A stretch of 64,000 nucleotides of DNA from Saccharopolyspora rosea (GCF_025643595.1 NZ_CP102826.1:4278001-4342000), one strand, 5' to 3'; shown: positions 8,528 through 17,121, counted from the stretch's first letter. Notes: a model not told the origin generated them from the letters alone. Made by a program: numbers and translations.

Positions 8528-9448
8528 GTGCTGAACCCGATCCACCTGCGGACCCTCCAGGAATGCGTGCGCACCGGCTCGTTCGCCGAGGCCGGGCGCG
8601 CGCTCGGCTACACCGCCTCGGCGGTGTCGCAGCAGATGGTGCTGCTGGAGCGAGCGATCGGCGCGACGCTGTTCGAGCGCACCGCGCGCAGCGCGCGCAG
8701 CACCAACCTGGCGGTGCGGCTGGCCGAGCGCAGCCGCGACGCGCTGGGGGCGCTCGACGCGTTGGAACGCGAGGTGCGGGCGATGGTGGTCGGCGAGGAG
8801 GGCAGCCTGCGGCTGGCCAGCTTCGCCACCGCCAACGCGCGCGTGCTGCCCGACGTGCTGGCGACGGTCGTCGCACAGCGGCCGCAGGCCGAGGTGCAGC
8901 TCGACGAGGGCGAACCCGACGAGGTGATCGACGGGGTCCTGGACGGCGTGGTGGACGCGGCCGTGGTGTTCGAGTACGACCTGGACCCGCGCCAGTGGCC
9001 GGTGGAGCTGTGCGTCGAGGAACTGCTGGCCGAACCGCTGCGGCTGGCACTGCCCGACTCGCACCCGCTGGCCGACCGCGACGAGGTGGACCTGCGGTGG
9101 CTGGCCGACGACCCGTGGATCTGCACGCGGCAGGACACCGCCGGGGCGCGGTCGCTGGTGCGGCTGGCCGCCGCGGCGGGTTTCGTGCCGCGGATCGTGT
9201 TCCGCAGCAACGACTACGCCGTCATCCGCGACCTGGTCGCGCGCGGCCTCGGCGTGGCGGTGCTGCCCGGCCTGGCGATCCCGGACGACCACGTGCGGAT
9301 CGCCCGCATCGCGGGCTGGCAGCCGCACCGCCGCGTCAAGACCCTCTACCGCAGGCAGAACACCAACCCGCTGCTGCCGATCGCGCTGGAATGCCTGGCG
9401 AAGTCGTGCGCGGCGGTGGCCAACGACTGGCACGAGGAGCAGTCATGA
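8528..9448 (+). CDS. LysR-family transcriptional regulator
   Basis: A 306-residue LysR-type regulator. The winged helix occupies residues 1-60 (HLRTLQECVRTGSFAEAGRALGY, then TASAVSQQMVLLERAIG). The effector-binding domain follows, with two periplasmic-binding-like lobes and no transmembrane segments. The gene is co-directional with and embedded between the amino-acid dehydrogenase (12 nt upstream) and the E1 gene (4-nt ATGA overlap), not divergent as is usual for LysR genes. It therefore probably autoregulates the whole cluster. The inducer is likely an amino acid or oxoacid, by inference from the neighbours. Confidence 0.92.
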   Translation: MLNPIHLRTLQECVRTGSFAEAGRALGYTASAVSQQMVLLERAIGATLFERTARSARSTNLAVRLAERSRDALGALDALEREVRAMVVGEEGSLRLASFATANARVLPDVLATVVAQRPQAEVQLDEGEPDEVIDGVLDGVVDAAVVFEYDLDPRQWPVELCVEELLAEPLRLALPDSHPLADRDEVDLRWLADDPWICTRQDTAGARSLVRLAAAAGFVPRIVFRSNDYAVIRDLVARGLGVAVLPGLAIPDDHVRIARIAGWQPHRRVKTLYRRQNTNPLLPIALECLAKSCAAVANDWHEEQS

Positions 9449-11619
9449 GCGACCGGAAAGAGCCCGTCGACGAGCACTTCCTGACCACCGTCGCCGCGCT
9501 GCCCGAGACCCCGCGCCGCTCCGACGAGCGGGCCGGGGAGCTGTGGGCGCTGTTCGACGCGCAGGCGGGCAGCCGCCACCTGGACCTCATGGCCCGGCGG
9601 CTCGGCTCGCAGGGGCTCGGTTACTACAGCATCGGATCGTCCGGGCACGAGTCCAACGCCGCCGTGGCCGCCGCGCTGCGGCCGACCGACCCGGCGCTGC
9701 TGCACTACCGCTCCGGCGGGTTCTACGTCCGCCGCGGGCGGCAGGTCCCCGGAGCGGAACCGTTGCGGGACGTGGCGCTGGGCGTCGTCGCGTCGGCGGA
9801 CGAGCCGATCTCCGCCGGGCGGCACAAGGTCTTCGGCAACGCGGCGCTGTCGGTCATCCCGCAGACCTCCACGATCGCCTCGCACCTGCCGCGCGCCGTC
9901 GGGCTGGGGTTCGCGCTGGGACGCGCGGAGAAGCTGGGCGTGGCGACCGAATGGCCCACCGACTCGGTGGTGGTGTGCAGCTTCGGGGACGCCTCGGCCA
10001 ACCACTCCACCGCCACCGGCGCGATCAACTCCGCGCTGCACTGCGCCTACCAGGGTCTCGCGATGCCGCTGCTGCTGGTGTGCGAGGACAACGGCATCGG
10101 CATCAGCGTGCGCACGCCGCACGGGTGGATCGAGAACACCTACGGCCACCGCCCCGGGCTGCGCTACTTCACCGCGGACGGCGCGGATCCGGTGGCGTGC
10201 CTGGACATCGCGCGGGAGGCGGCGGACTGGGTGCGCACCCACCGCGCTCCGGCGTTCCTGCACCTGCGGACCGTGCGGCTGATGGGGCACGCCGGGTCCG
10301 ATGTGGAGTCCGGGTACCGCTCGCGCACCGAGATCACCGCCGACTACGCCCGCGACCCCCTGCTGGCGACCGCGAAAGCACTGGTGTCGCGCGGAATCGC
10401 CACGCCCGAGGAGGTCATCGCGCACTACGAGGCCGCGCGCGACGAGGTCGCACGCGTCGCCGACGACGCGCTGGGCAGGCGGAAACTGGCCGGTGCGGGC
10501 GAGGTCATGGCCTCGATCTGCCGGAACCGGCCGGACGCCCTCGCCCGCCGGGCGGGCGAGATCCCGCAGCGGCGGGCGTTCGACCGGGCCCCGGAGTCCG
10601 AGGGACCGCTGACGCTGGCGCAGGCGATCAACCGGTCGCTGGCCGAGGAACTCGGCCGCGACGAGCGGGTGCTCGTCTTCGGCGAGGACGTCGCGCGCAA
10701 GGGCGGCGTGTACGGGGTGACCCGCGGGCTGCGGAAGACGTTCGGCGGCACCAGGGTTTTCGACACGCTGCTGGACGAGCAGAGCATCCTCGGCACGGCG
10801 CTGGGCGCCGGACTGGCGGGGCTGCTGCCGATCCCGGAGATCCAGTACCTGGCGTACCTGCACAACGCCGCCGACCAGCTGCGCGGCGAGGGCAGCACGC
10901 TGAGCTTCTTCTCCGACGGGCGCTACCGGAACCCGATGGTCGTGCGCATCGCCGGGTACGGCTACCAGAAGGGCTTCGGCGGGCACTTCCACAACGACAA
11001 CAGCATCGCCGCGCTGCGCGACCTGCCCGGCGTGGTGCTGGCCTCGCCGTCCCGACCCGACGACGCCGCGGCCATGCTGCGCACCTGCGTCGCCGCCGCG
11101 CACGTCGACGGCCGGGTCTGCGTCTTCCTGGAACCGATCGCCCTCTACCACACCCGCGACCTGCACGAACCCGGCGACGGCGGCTGGTTGGCGGACTACC
11201 CCGCCCCCGGCACCGGGCACGTCCCGATCGGGCGGGCCCGGGAGTACGGCGACGGCGCGGACCTGACGCTGGTGTCGTTCGGCAACGGCGTGCCGATGAG
11301 CCTGCGCGTCGCGCGGCGGCTGGGCGAGCGCGGCGTGCGCGCCCGCGTCCTCGACTTGCGCTGGCTGGCGCCGCTGCCGGTGGACGACCTGCTCGCCGCA
11401 GCGCAGGCGACCGGCCGCGTGCTCGTGGTGGACGAGACCCGCCGCTCCGGCGGCGTCTCCGAAGCGGTGGTCACCGCGCTGACCGACCACCGCTTCCCCG
11501 GCCCGGTCGCGCGGGTGACCAGCGAGGACAGCTTCATCCCGCTGGGCCCGGCGGCCTACCACGTGCTGCTGGACGAGGACACCGTGGAACAGGCCGCGTT
11601 GGACGTGGTGAAGCGCTAG
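9445..11619 (+). CDS. fused alpha-beta 2-oxoacid dehydrogenase E1 component
   Basis: A 724-residue thiamine-diphosphate enzyme combining E1 alpha (about residues 1-370) and E1 beta (about 390-724) in one chain. The alpha half has the cofactor motif FGDASANHSTATG...CEDNG. The beta half begins LAQAINRSLAEELGRDERVLVFGEDVARKGG, with the conserved PIPEIQYLAYLHNAADQLRGE and GHFHNDNS segments, and ends in the transketolase C-terminal fold (RVLVVDETRRSGGVSEAV). It resembles branched-chain or acetoin-type E1 proteins. The ATG lies within the LysR stop and has GAGGAG upstream. No E2 or matching E3 gene follows, so partners must be encoded elsewhere. Confidence 0.88.
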   Translation: MSDRKEPVDEHFLTTVAALPETPRRSDERAGELWALFDAQAGSRHLDLMARRLGSQGLGYYSIGSSGHESNAAVAAALRPTDPALLHYRSGGFYVRRGRQVPGAEPLRDVALGVVASADEPISAGRHKVFGNAALSVIPQTSTIASHLPRAVGLGFALGRAEKLGVATEWPTDSVVVCSFGDASANHSTATGAINSALHCAYQGLAMPLLLVCEDNGIGISVRTPHGWIENTYGHRPGLRYFTADGADPVACLDIAREAADWVRTHRAPAFLHLRTVRLMGHAGSDVESGYRSRTEITADYARDPLLATAKALVSRGIATPEEVIAHYEAARDEVARVADDALGRRKLAGAGEVMASICRNRPDALARRAGEIPQRRAFDRAPESEGPLTLAQAINRSLAEELGRDERVLVFGEDVARKGGVYGVTRGLRKTFGGTRVFDTLLDEQSILGTALGAGLAGLLPIPEIQYLAYLHNAADQLRGEGSTLSFFSDGRYRNPMVVRIAGYGYQKGFGGHFHNDNSIAALRDLPGVVLASPSRPDDAAAMLRTCVAAAHVDGRVCVFLEPIALYHTRDLHEPGDGGWLADYPAPGTGHVPIGRAREYGDGADLTLVSFGNGVPMSLRVARRLGERGVRARVLDLRWLAPLPVDDLLAAAQATGRVLVVDETRRSGGVSEAVVTALTDHRFPGPVARVTSEDSFIPLGPAAYHVLLDEDTVEQAALDVVKR

Positions 11620-11927
11620 GCATCGACGAGTTCGCCGCCGCCGGACCAGCACAGGTACTCCTCCACCGGATCCACGTCCTGCTCGACGAGTTCCTCCCGC
11701 TTCTCGTCGTCGGGCCTGCCGCGCTCGTCGGCCGGGACGACGGCGGCGAAGTACATGCCGAACCGGTGCTCGCCCCGGTGCAGCTTCGCCAGCGCCCAGG
11801 CGTGCAGGCACCCCTTCCACACCTCGGGAGGCTCGTCACCGGGCAACGGCTCGGAGAGCAACAGCTGGTCGTAGGAGCCGAACGTGTCGGGGTTGACGAT
11901 CCGGTAAAGGGCGATGGCGCAGCGCAT
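11616..11927 (-). CDS. conserved hypothetical protein
   Basis: A 103-residue acidic protein beginning MRCAIALYRIVNPDTFGSYDQLL. I do not recognise a named domain. The ATG at 11927 is preferred over a TTG at 11999 because a GGGAGGT site stands 5 nt upstream of it. It ends by overlapping the E1 stop codon tail-to-tail (shared bases 11616-11619). It is divergent from the XRE regulator at 12070, with a palindrome between, so it may be a target of that regulator. Confidence 0.6.
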   Translation of the reverse strand: MRCAIALYRIVNPDTFGSYDQLLLSEPLPGDEPPEVWKGCLHAWALAKLHRGEHRFGMYFAAVVPADERGRPDDEKREELVEQDVDPVEEYLCWSGGGELVDA

Positions 11928-11969
11928 GGGGACCTCCCGGTAGGAGTCGTGACAGTTGCGAAAAGTAAT

Positions 11970-11986
11970 CTCCTGTCCGTCAGGAG
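11970..11986. promoter_or_regulatory. palindrome between hypothetical gene and XRE regulator
   Basis: CTCCTG and CAGGAG form a perfect 6-bp inverted repeat with a TCCGT spacer. The divergent gap holds locally AT-richer sequence on both sides, consistent with promoters. It is a candidate binding site for the XRE-DUF5753 protein; no binding evidence exists. Confidence 0.35.
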
Positions 11987-12069
11987 TGACAGTAGTCAAT
12001 CTGACTTAGTAAAGTTGACGCCGCAATGCCTCGACTGGGTGGTTGATCACTCGGACTTGGAGGACGACC

Positions 12070-12948
12070 GTGCACGACTCCGCTGCGCAGCAACCGCAGA
12101 CGGTCAGCCCGACCGTGGGGCGGCGCTGGCTGGCCCAAGAGATTCGGCGCCTCCGTGAAGCCGCCGGGTTGAAGCAGAGCGAGGTGGCCAAGCGTCTGCG
12201 GTGCAATCCAGCGAAGATCGCGCACATCGAGAGCATGCGCAACGCCGTTAGTGCGCCGGATCTCGAAGTCATGCTCCCGTTCCTCGGTGTTCCGCCCGAT
12301 CGCATCGACTGGTACCTCAAGCTGTCCGACATCGCGAAGGAAAAGGGCTGGTGGGACGGCAACCAGGCGATCCCCGAGTGGTTCTCCCTCTACATCGGAC
12401 TGGAGTGGGGCGCCAGCGAAATCCACGAGTGGGACTTGGGGTTCGTCCCCGGCCTGCTCCAGACGCGCGGCTACGCGGAGGCGTTGATCAACGCGGGCAG
12501 TCGTGCATCGCACTCCCGGCAACGGCAGCAGATCGACGCACGTCTCCAACGGCAGGAAGCCCTGAACCGTGACACGGGTGCGCTGAAGGTGCACGCGATC
12601 GTCGACGAGTCGGTCCTGCACCGGACGATGGGAAGTGACGCGGTACTGCGCGATCAGCTCGCGCACCTCGTCCAGATGTCCAGCCATCCCCAGGTCACGC
12701 TCCAGATCATGCCGTTCCGCGCTGGCCCACATCGAGGGCACTTGGGGTCGTTTCACTGGCTGGGCTTCCCAAGAGCCGATGATCCTGGTGTTGTGTACGT
12801 GGAGAACCAGAAGGGCGGGTTGTATCTGGAGGAACCCGAGGAGATCGCGGACTTCCGGGAGGACTTCGACGGTCTCACGCGGATGGCGTTGACGCCCTCG
12901 GACTCCAGGAACCTGCTGGAAGACCTACTGAAGGACACAGCACGGTGA
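12070..12948 (+). CDS. XRE-family regulator with DUF5753 domain
   Basis: A 292-residue helix-turn-helix regulator of the large actinomycete XRE-DUF5753 family. The HTH covers about residues 25-80 (EIRRLREAAGLKQSEVAKRL, then AKIAHIESMRN). DUF5753 occupies the C-terminal two thirds, with the typical FVPGLLQTRGYAEAL, VDESVLHRTMG and VTLQIMPFRAG blocks. The GTG at 12070 has GGAGGA 5 nt upstream; a longer reading to 12043 lacks a site. The gene overlaps the DUF397 gene by 4 nt (GTGA), the standard arrangement of this pair, which some authors describe as Scr1-type toxin-antitoxin-like. Similar pairs regulate differentiation in Streptomyces. Confidence 0.92.
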   Translation: MHDSAAQQPQTVSPTVGRRWLAQEIRRLREAAGLKQSEVAKRLRCNPAKIAHIESMRNAVSAPDLEVMLPFLGVPPDRIDWYLKLSDIAKEKGWWDGNQAIPEWFSLYIGLEWGASEIHEWDLGFVPGLLQTRGYAEALINAGSRASHSRQRQQIDARLQRQEALNRDTGALKVHAIVDESVLHRTMGSDAVLRDQLAHLVQMSSHPQVTLQIMPFRAGPHRGHLGSFHWLGFPRADDPGVVYVENQKGGLYLEEPEEIADFREDFDGLTRMALTPSDSRNLLEDLLKDTAR

Positions 12949-13229
12949 TCAAACAGCACGTCGAGGACGCAGCGAAGTTGCCCGATGTTGTCTGGCGCAA
13001 GAGCAGCTACAGCGGCCCCAACGGCGGTGCCTGCATCGAAATCGGCACTGTCTGGCGCAAGAGCAGCTACAGCGGTCACGGCGGCGGTGAGTGCGTAGAA
13101 GTCGGACTGGCGGATTCCGCGACGGGTGTGCGGGATTCGAAGGATCCGGGCGGTCCGGCGTTGCTCTTCGGGTCCGGCGCGTGGGCGGACTTCCTGCGGG
13201 CGGTCAGAACCGACCGCTACCGCGGGTGA
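12945..13229 (+). CDS. DUF397 protein with duplicated core
   Basis: A 94-residue DUF397 protein, the usual small partner of XRE-DUF5753 regulators. The core motif WRKSSYSG appears twice, each followed by a small Gly-rich loop and a C-I/V-E block (ACIEIG and ECVEVG). The C-terminal VRDSKDPGGPALLFGSGAWADFLRAV is the ordinary DUF397 ending. Typical DUF397 proteins are 60-75 residues with a single WRKSSYSG. The extra length here is an internal tandem duplication. Translation is coupled to the upstream regulator through the GTGA overlap. Confidence 0.9.
   Translation: MIKQHVEDAAKLPDVVWRKSSYSGPNGGACIEIGTVWRKSSYSGHGGGECVEVGLADSATGVRDSKDPGGPALLFGSGAWADFLRAVRTDRYRG
12990..13109 (+). repeat. 60-bp in-frame tandem duplication inside the DUF397 gene
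   Basis: Two 60-bp units start at 12990 and 13050. The first 27 bases or so are identical apart from the junction. The remainder keeps reading frame with scattered substitutions, so each unit encodes 20 residues beginning VWRKSSYSG. Nucleotide identity in the core indicates recent duplication. Confidence 0.85.
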
Positions 13230-13259
13230 CGCCCAGCACCCGAGGCCAGCGCGACGACG

Positions 13260-14645
13260 TCAGGGCGTGCCGAAGACCTTGCCCGGGTTGAAGATGCCGT
13301 GCGGGTCCAGGGCGTTCTTGACGGCGTGGTGCATCGCCACGACCTCCGGGCTGAGTTCGGCGTGCAGGCCCTTGCGCTTGAGCAGGCCGACGCCGTGTTC
13401 GCCGGTCACCGTGCCGCCGAGGGACAGGGCGTCGTCGACGATGTCGTCGAAGGCGCGTTGGGCGCGCTGGCGGGCCGCGTCGTCGCCGGGCGGGGTGATG
13501 ATCAGCGGGTGGAGGTTTCCGTCGCCGGCGTGCGCGATGTTGGCGATGTGGGTGTCGTGGCGGCGGGCCGCTTCCTCGATGCGGCGCAGCATCTCCGGGA
13601 CGTCGGCGCGGGGCACGCAGACGTCCTCGGTGAGCACCGGGCCGAGGCGTTCCAGCGCCGGATAGGCCAGGCGGCGGGCGGCGAACAGGGCGTCCGCCTC
13701 GTGCTGGTCGGTGGAGCGGGCGCTCCACGTCGCGCCCGCCTCGTCGAAGCAGCGCAGCAGCGCGTCGACCTCCTGCTCGCCCGCCTCGCCCGGGGTGTCG
13801 GAGCGGCCGAGGAGCAGGACGTTGCCCTCCGCGCTGAGCCCCATGTTCTTCCAGGCGTCCACCGCCTCCAGGCAGTGCTTGTCCAGCAGTTCCAGCGCCG
13901 AGGGCACGACTCCACCTGCCGCCACCGCGGCCACCGCCTCGCCCGCCTCGGCCAGCGAGTCGAAGGAGCCGACCACGGTGCGCTCCGGGGCCCGCAGTCC
14001 GGGCAGCAGCTTCACGGTGATCTCGGTGACCAGGCCCAACGTGCCCTCGGAGCCGACGAACAGGCCGCACAGGTCGTACCCGGCCACGCCCTTGGCGGTG
14101 CGCCTGCCCAGCCGCACCACGTCCCCGCCACCGACCACGGCCTGCAGGCCGAGCACGTAGTCGCGGGTCACGCCGTACTTGACGCAGCAGACCCCGCCGG
14201 CGTTGGTGGACACGTTGCCGCCGATGGTCGACCACGGCGAGCTCGCCGGATCCGGCGGGTACCAGGCGCCGTGCTCGCGGCAGGCGGCGCGCAGGTCGTC
14301 GTTGACCACGCCCGGCTGGACCACGGCCAGCTGCTCGCACGGGTTGATCTCCAGGATCGCGTTCATCGCCTCGAACGAGACGACCACGCAGCCGTCCACG
14401 GCGTTCGCGCCGCCGGACAGCCCGGTCCCCGCGCCGCGGCCGACGACCGGGACGCCCGCCTCAGCGCACACCCGGACGACCGCCGCGACGTCCTCGGTGC
14501 GGGTGGGCCGCACGACCGCCAGCGGCTTGCCGAACGGCGCCCACTCCGCGTCGTCGTGCGCGTAGCGGGCCACCGAGTCCGGGTCGGTCAGCAGTGCTCC
14601 GGCCGGCAGCCTCGCCGCCAGCTCCGCCGTCACCCGGTCCGACAT
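13260..14645 (-). CDS. FAD-binding oxidase, GlcD/D-lactate dehydrogenase type
   Basis: A 461-residue flavoprotein of the vanillyl-alcohol-oxidase fold. The FAD-binding motif is PVVGRGAGTGLSGGANA near residue 70, with the second FAD block WSTIGGNVSTNAGG and the C-terminal ANIAHAGDGNLHPLI and GEHGVGLLKRKGL that define the GlcD/D-lactate dehydrogenase family. These enzymes oxidise 2-hydroxyacids such as glycolate or D-lactate. No GlcE/GlcF subunits are adjacent, so a stand-alone D-2-hydroxyacid dehydrogenase is more likely than glycolate oxidase. The ATG at 14645 has GGAGGGAG upstream and is preferred to a start 13 codons earlier. It is convergent with the DUF397 gene. Confidence 0.9.
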   Translation of the reverse strand: MSDRVTAELAARLPAGALLTDPDSVARYAHDDAEWAPFGKPLAVVRPTRTEDVAAVVRVCAEAGVPVVGRGAGTGLSGGANAVDGCVVVSFEAMNAILEINPCEQLAVVQPGVVNDDLRAACREHGAWYPPDPASSPWSTIGGNVSTNAGGVCCVKYGVTRDYVLGLQAVVGGGDVVRLGRRTAKGVAGYDLCGLFVGSEGTLGLVTEITVKLLPGLRAPERTVVGSFDSLAEAGEAVAAVAAGGVVPSALELLDKHCLEAVDAWKNMGLSAEGNVLLLGRSDTPGEAGEQEVDALLRCFDEAGATWSARSTDQHEADALFAARRLAYPALERLGPVLTEDVCVPRADVPEMLRRIEEAARRHDTHIANIAHAGDGNLHPLIITPPGDDAARQRAQRAFDDIVDDALSLGGTVTGEHGVGLLKRKGLHAELSPEVVAMHHAVKNALDPHGIFNPGKVFGTP

Positions 14646-14705
14646 GCCGTCTCCCTCCGCCGTGCGTGCCCCCACGCTAACCAAACACGCAGCGCAGTCG
14701 GCCGG

Positions 14706-16163
14706 TCACGTCCAGAACCGGCGCTGCCAGATGCGGCGGGACACCGCGAGCGGGTCCTGCTCCACGCGGGACGGCACGTGCCAGATCTTCGTCGGGCGCG
14801 CGCTGGTCGAGTAGCGCGGCCAGCCGGGGTCGCCGGTGGCGGCGAAGGTCGTCCAGGCGTGCCGCAGTTCGCCGGAGAGCACGTCGAAGTCCTCGGGCAC
14901 GGTGCCGTCGAAGAGGAGACCGGCCAGTTCGGTGCCGCGGACGCCGAAGGTGAACGGGACGTCGAGGGCGTGGCAGGCGCCGTAGGCGCCCCCGCGGCCG
15001 GGCGCGGGCCAGGCGAACTCGTACAGGTAGGTGGCGCCGCCGCCGTCCGCGTGACCCTCCGCGCACCACAGGGACGGCATGCGCAGCAGCTGGTCGCCGA
15101 ACACGACGTCGTACAGCTCGGCGTCGGTGATGCCCGGATGACCGGTGCGGTAGTCGTCCAGGGCGGACTCCGGCAGGCGCAGCCCCCGGGCCAGCGCGCC
15201 GAGGTCCTTCACGCCTGGGAGGTCCACTGTGAACAGTTTGGCTTCGTCGGTGGTGAAGCCGCAGATCAGGTCGATGTCGCGACCGGCGCCGTCGCGCATG
15301 GCCCGCCACGGCGGGGCGTCCAGGAGTTCCCCGTCCAGCACGACGCCGTAGGGCATCGTCTGGGTCCAGGACTCGCGGTTGGCGGACATCTCGGCCGTGG
15401 CCTCCTGCTGGGCCAGGTGGAAGCGCTCCGGCGGGATCCCGGCCAGCGCCTCGGCCGTGGCGGGCACGTCGAGGCGGCCGGTGACCAGTCCGCTGCTCTT
15501 GCGGGCCTCGTCCTCGGGCAGGTACATCCCCGCCACGCTCTGCGCGATGGCGCGGTGCAGCAGTCCGCGCGCGGCCGGGGACGCGACCAGCGCCGCCGTC
15601 GACACCGCGCCCGCGGACTCGCCGAACACGGTCACCGCGTCCGGGTCACCGCCGAAGGCGGCGATGTTGTCCCGCACCCAGCGCAGCGCGGCGATCTGGT
15701 CCAGCGTGCCGCGGTTGGCCGGTGCGTCGTCGACCCAGCCGAAACCCTCGTAGCCGACCCGGTAGTTCAGCGTCACCACGACGACGCCGGAGCGGGCCAG
15801 CACCGCGCCGTCGTAGTCGCGCATCGCCGAGCCGCCCGAGATCAGGGCGCCGCCGTAGAGCCAGACCATGACCGGCAGGCGGGCGCCGCGGTCCGGGGTC
15901 CACACGTTCACGGTCAGGCAGTCGGTGTCGTCGCCCGGTTTCCACAGCCGCGGCATTCCCGGCAGCGGTTCGGGCTGCGGGACCGAGGCGCTGAACGACG
16001 ACGCCTCCCGCACGCCGTCCCACGGCTCGGGCGGGGCGGGAGCCCGGAACCGGCGCGGGCCGTCCAGCGGTGCCGCGTACGGGATTCCGCGGAAGACGTC
16101 GACATCTCCGGTGGAGCGGCCGCGGACCGCGCCACTCGTCGTGCGCACTACAGGATGATCCAT
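14706..16163 (-). CDS. type-B carboxylesterase (para-nitrobenzyl esterase family)
   Basis: A cytosolic 485-residue carboxylesterase of the alpha/beta-hydrolase fold. The start (MDHPVVRTTSGAVRG) matches the family's usual N-terminus. The nucleophile motif VFGESAGAVS, the CLTVNVWTP block and the oxyanion loop region VWLYGGALISG (the usual HGGG is replaced by LYGGA) are present. The later acid and histidine regions follow in order. Members hydrolyse carboxylic esters; physiological substrates are unknown. It lies downstream of the hairpin that ends the MetF-like gene, so it is probably separately transcribed. Confidence 0.88.
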   Translation of the reverse strand: MDHPVVRTTSGAVRGRSTGDVDVFRGIPYAAPLDGPRRFRAPAPPEPWDGVREASSFSASVPQPEPLPGMPRLWKPGDDTDCLTVNVWTPDRGARLPVMVWLYGGALISGGSAMRDYDGAVLARSGVVVVTLNYRVGYEGFGWVDDAPANRGTLDQIAALRWVRDNIAAFGGDPDAVTVFGESAGAVSTAALVASPAARGLLHRAIAQSVAGMYLPEDEARKSSGLVTGRLDVPATAEALAGIPPERFHLAQQEATAEMSANRESWTQTMPYGVVLDGELLDAPPWRAMRDGAGRDIDLICGFTTDEAKLFTVDLPGVKDLGALARGLRLPESALDDYRTGHPGITDAELYDVVFGDQLLRMPSLWCAEGHADGGGATYLYEFAWPAPGRGGAYGACHALDVPFTFGVRGTELAGLLFDGTVPEDFDVLSGELRHAWTTFAATGDPGWPRYSTSARPTKIWHVPSRVEQDPLAVSRRIWQRRFWT

Positions 16164-16182
16164 GCCACCAGTGAACCACCAG

Positions 16183-16214
16183 CCGTGGGCGAAACGACGG
16201 TGTTTCGCCCACGG
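16183..16214 (-). terminator. strong hairpin downstream of MetF-like gene
   Basis: The 13-bp arms CCGTGGGCGAAAC and GTTTCGCCCACGG are perfectly complementary around a 6-nt loop. The hairpin lies between the MetF-like stop (16234) and the esterase start (16163). There is no U-tract, as is common for actinomycete terminators. Confidence 0.7.
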
Positions 16215-16233
16215 CCGATGGCCGGTGGAGGAG

Positions 16234-17121
16234 TCACGCCGTGCGCGGCTCCCAGTACTCCAGCATCGCGGCGAAGGTCTCGAACGCGGGTTTGTTGTAG
16301 CCGTAGGGAGCTTCCAGGTGGACGCTGAGCGGGAAGCCGAGGTCGTGCACACCGTCGATGATCCGCTTGTACAGGTCGACGACGGCCTGCTTGCGGCCCT
16401 CGAAGTCCAGTTCCGCGGTGCGGGCCACGAACTCCTGCTCGCGGGCGACCGCCTCGTTGCCCGGGTCCTGGATCAGCCACTGGATGAGCTGCTTGCTGCG
16501 CTCCACGCCCGGGATGAACCCGAACGACAGCAGGATCTCCGGGCGGTGCGGGGTGGTGCGGGCGAACTCGCGCAGGAAGTGCACGATCGCGTCGGAGAAC
16601 AGCAGCTGGGTCATGCCGTAGGTGGCGCCGCGTTCGCACTTGAAGCCGAAGCGGCCCTGCTCGCCGTCGCGGGTCGGGATGAGGATCGAACCGCGCTGCG
16701 GCACCACGTCCTGGAACTTGGTCAGCGCGTCGGTGGGCGCCACACCCGGTCCCTCGCCGTCGGCCATGGTGCGCGGCACGCCGACGAACGCGATGCCGTC
16801 CATGCCGGCGTCGCGCAGGTTCCGCAGGCGTTCGCCGAGCTGCTGCTCGTCGTGGAAGGCGGTGACCTGCGTGCACAGACCCCGCACGCCGTCGAGTTCC
16901 GGCTGGATGGCCTGCCAGAAGTCGATGGTGTCCATCTTCGGCCGGAAGTCGACCGGGCGGTCCCCGTCCTCCTGGATGATGCCCGGGATCATCACGTGGC
17001 GGATGCGGCCGGTCAGGCCGCTTTCCCGGCTGAGTTCGGCGATTTTGCGCCCTTCCTCAACAGCCCGCTGCTCACCGCCGTCCAGGTCGGGCGGAACCAG
17101 TTCGAGTGCGATGGTGTTCAT
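16234..17121 (-). CDS. methylenetetrahydrofolate reductase-like protein
   Basis: A 295-residue MetF-fold protein expected to make 5-methyltetrahydrofolate for MetH. The N-terminal IALELVPPD corresponds to the catalytic-glutamate strand of MetF (normally SFEFFPP). The segments FGFKCERGATYGMTQLLFSDAIVHFL and LLSFGFIPGVERSKQLIQWLIQDPG align with the flavin and folate site region and the following helix. The sequence is divergent from the standard 290-310-residue MetF, so cofactor and substrate use need caution. The ATG at 17121 replaces a longer reading; a GAGG lies upstream. Its place at the end of the methyl-cycle island supports the folate role. Confidence 0.75.
   Translation of the reverse strand: MNTIALELVPPDLDGGEQRAVEEGRKIAELSRESGLTGRIRHVMIPGIIQEDGDRPVDFRPKMDTIDFWQAIQPELDGVRGLCTQVTAFHDEQQLGERLRNLRDAGMDGIAFVGVPRTMADGEGPGVAPTDALTKFQDVVPQRGSILIPTRDGEQGRFGFKCERGATYGMTQLLFSDAIVHFLREFARTTPHRPEILLSFGFIPGVERSKQLIQWLIQDPGNEAVAREQEFVARTAELDFEGRKQAVVDLYKRIIDGVHDLGFPLSVHLEAPYGYNKPAFETFAAMLEYWEPRTA

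Noticed and set aside
13299-16328. A 1009-codon open frame on the plus strand
   Set aside because: It is antisense to the GlcD-type oxidase and the carboxylesterase, both of which have clear motifs; its composition is low-complexity.
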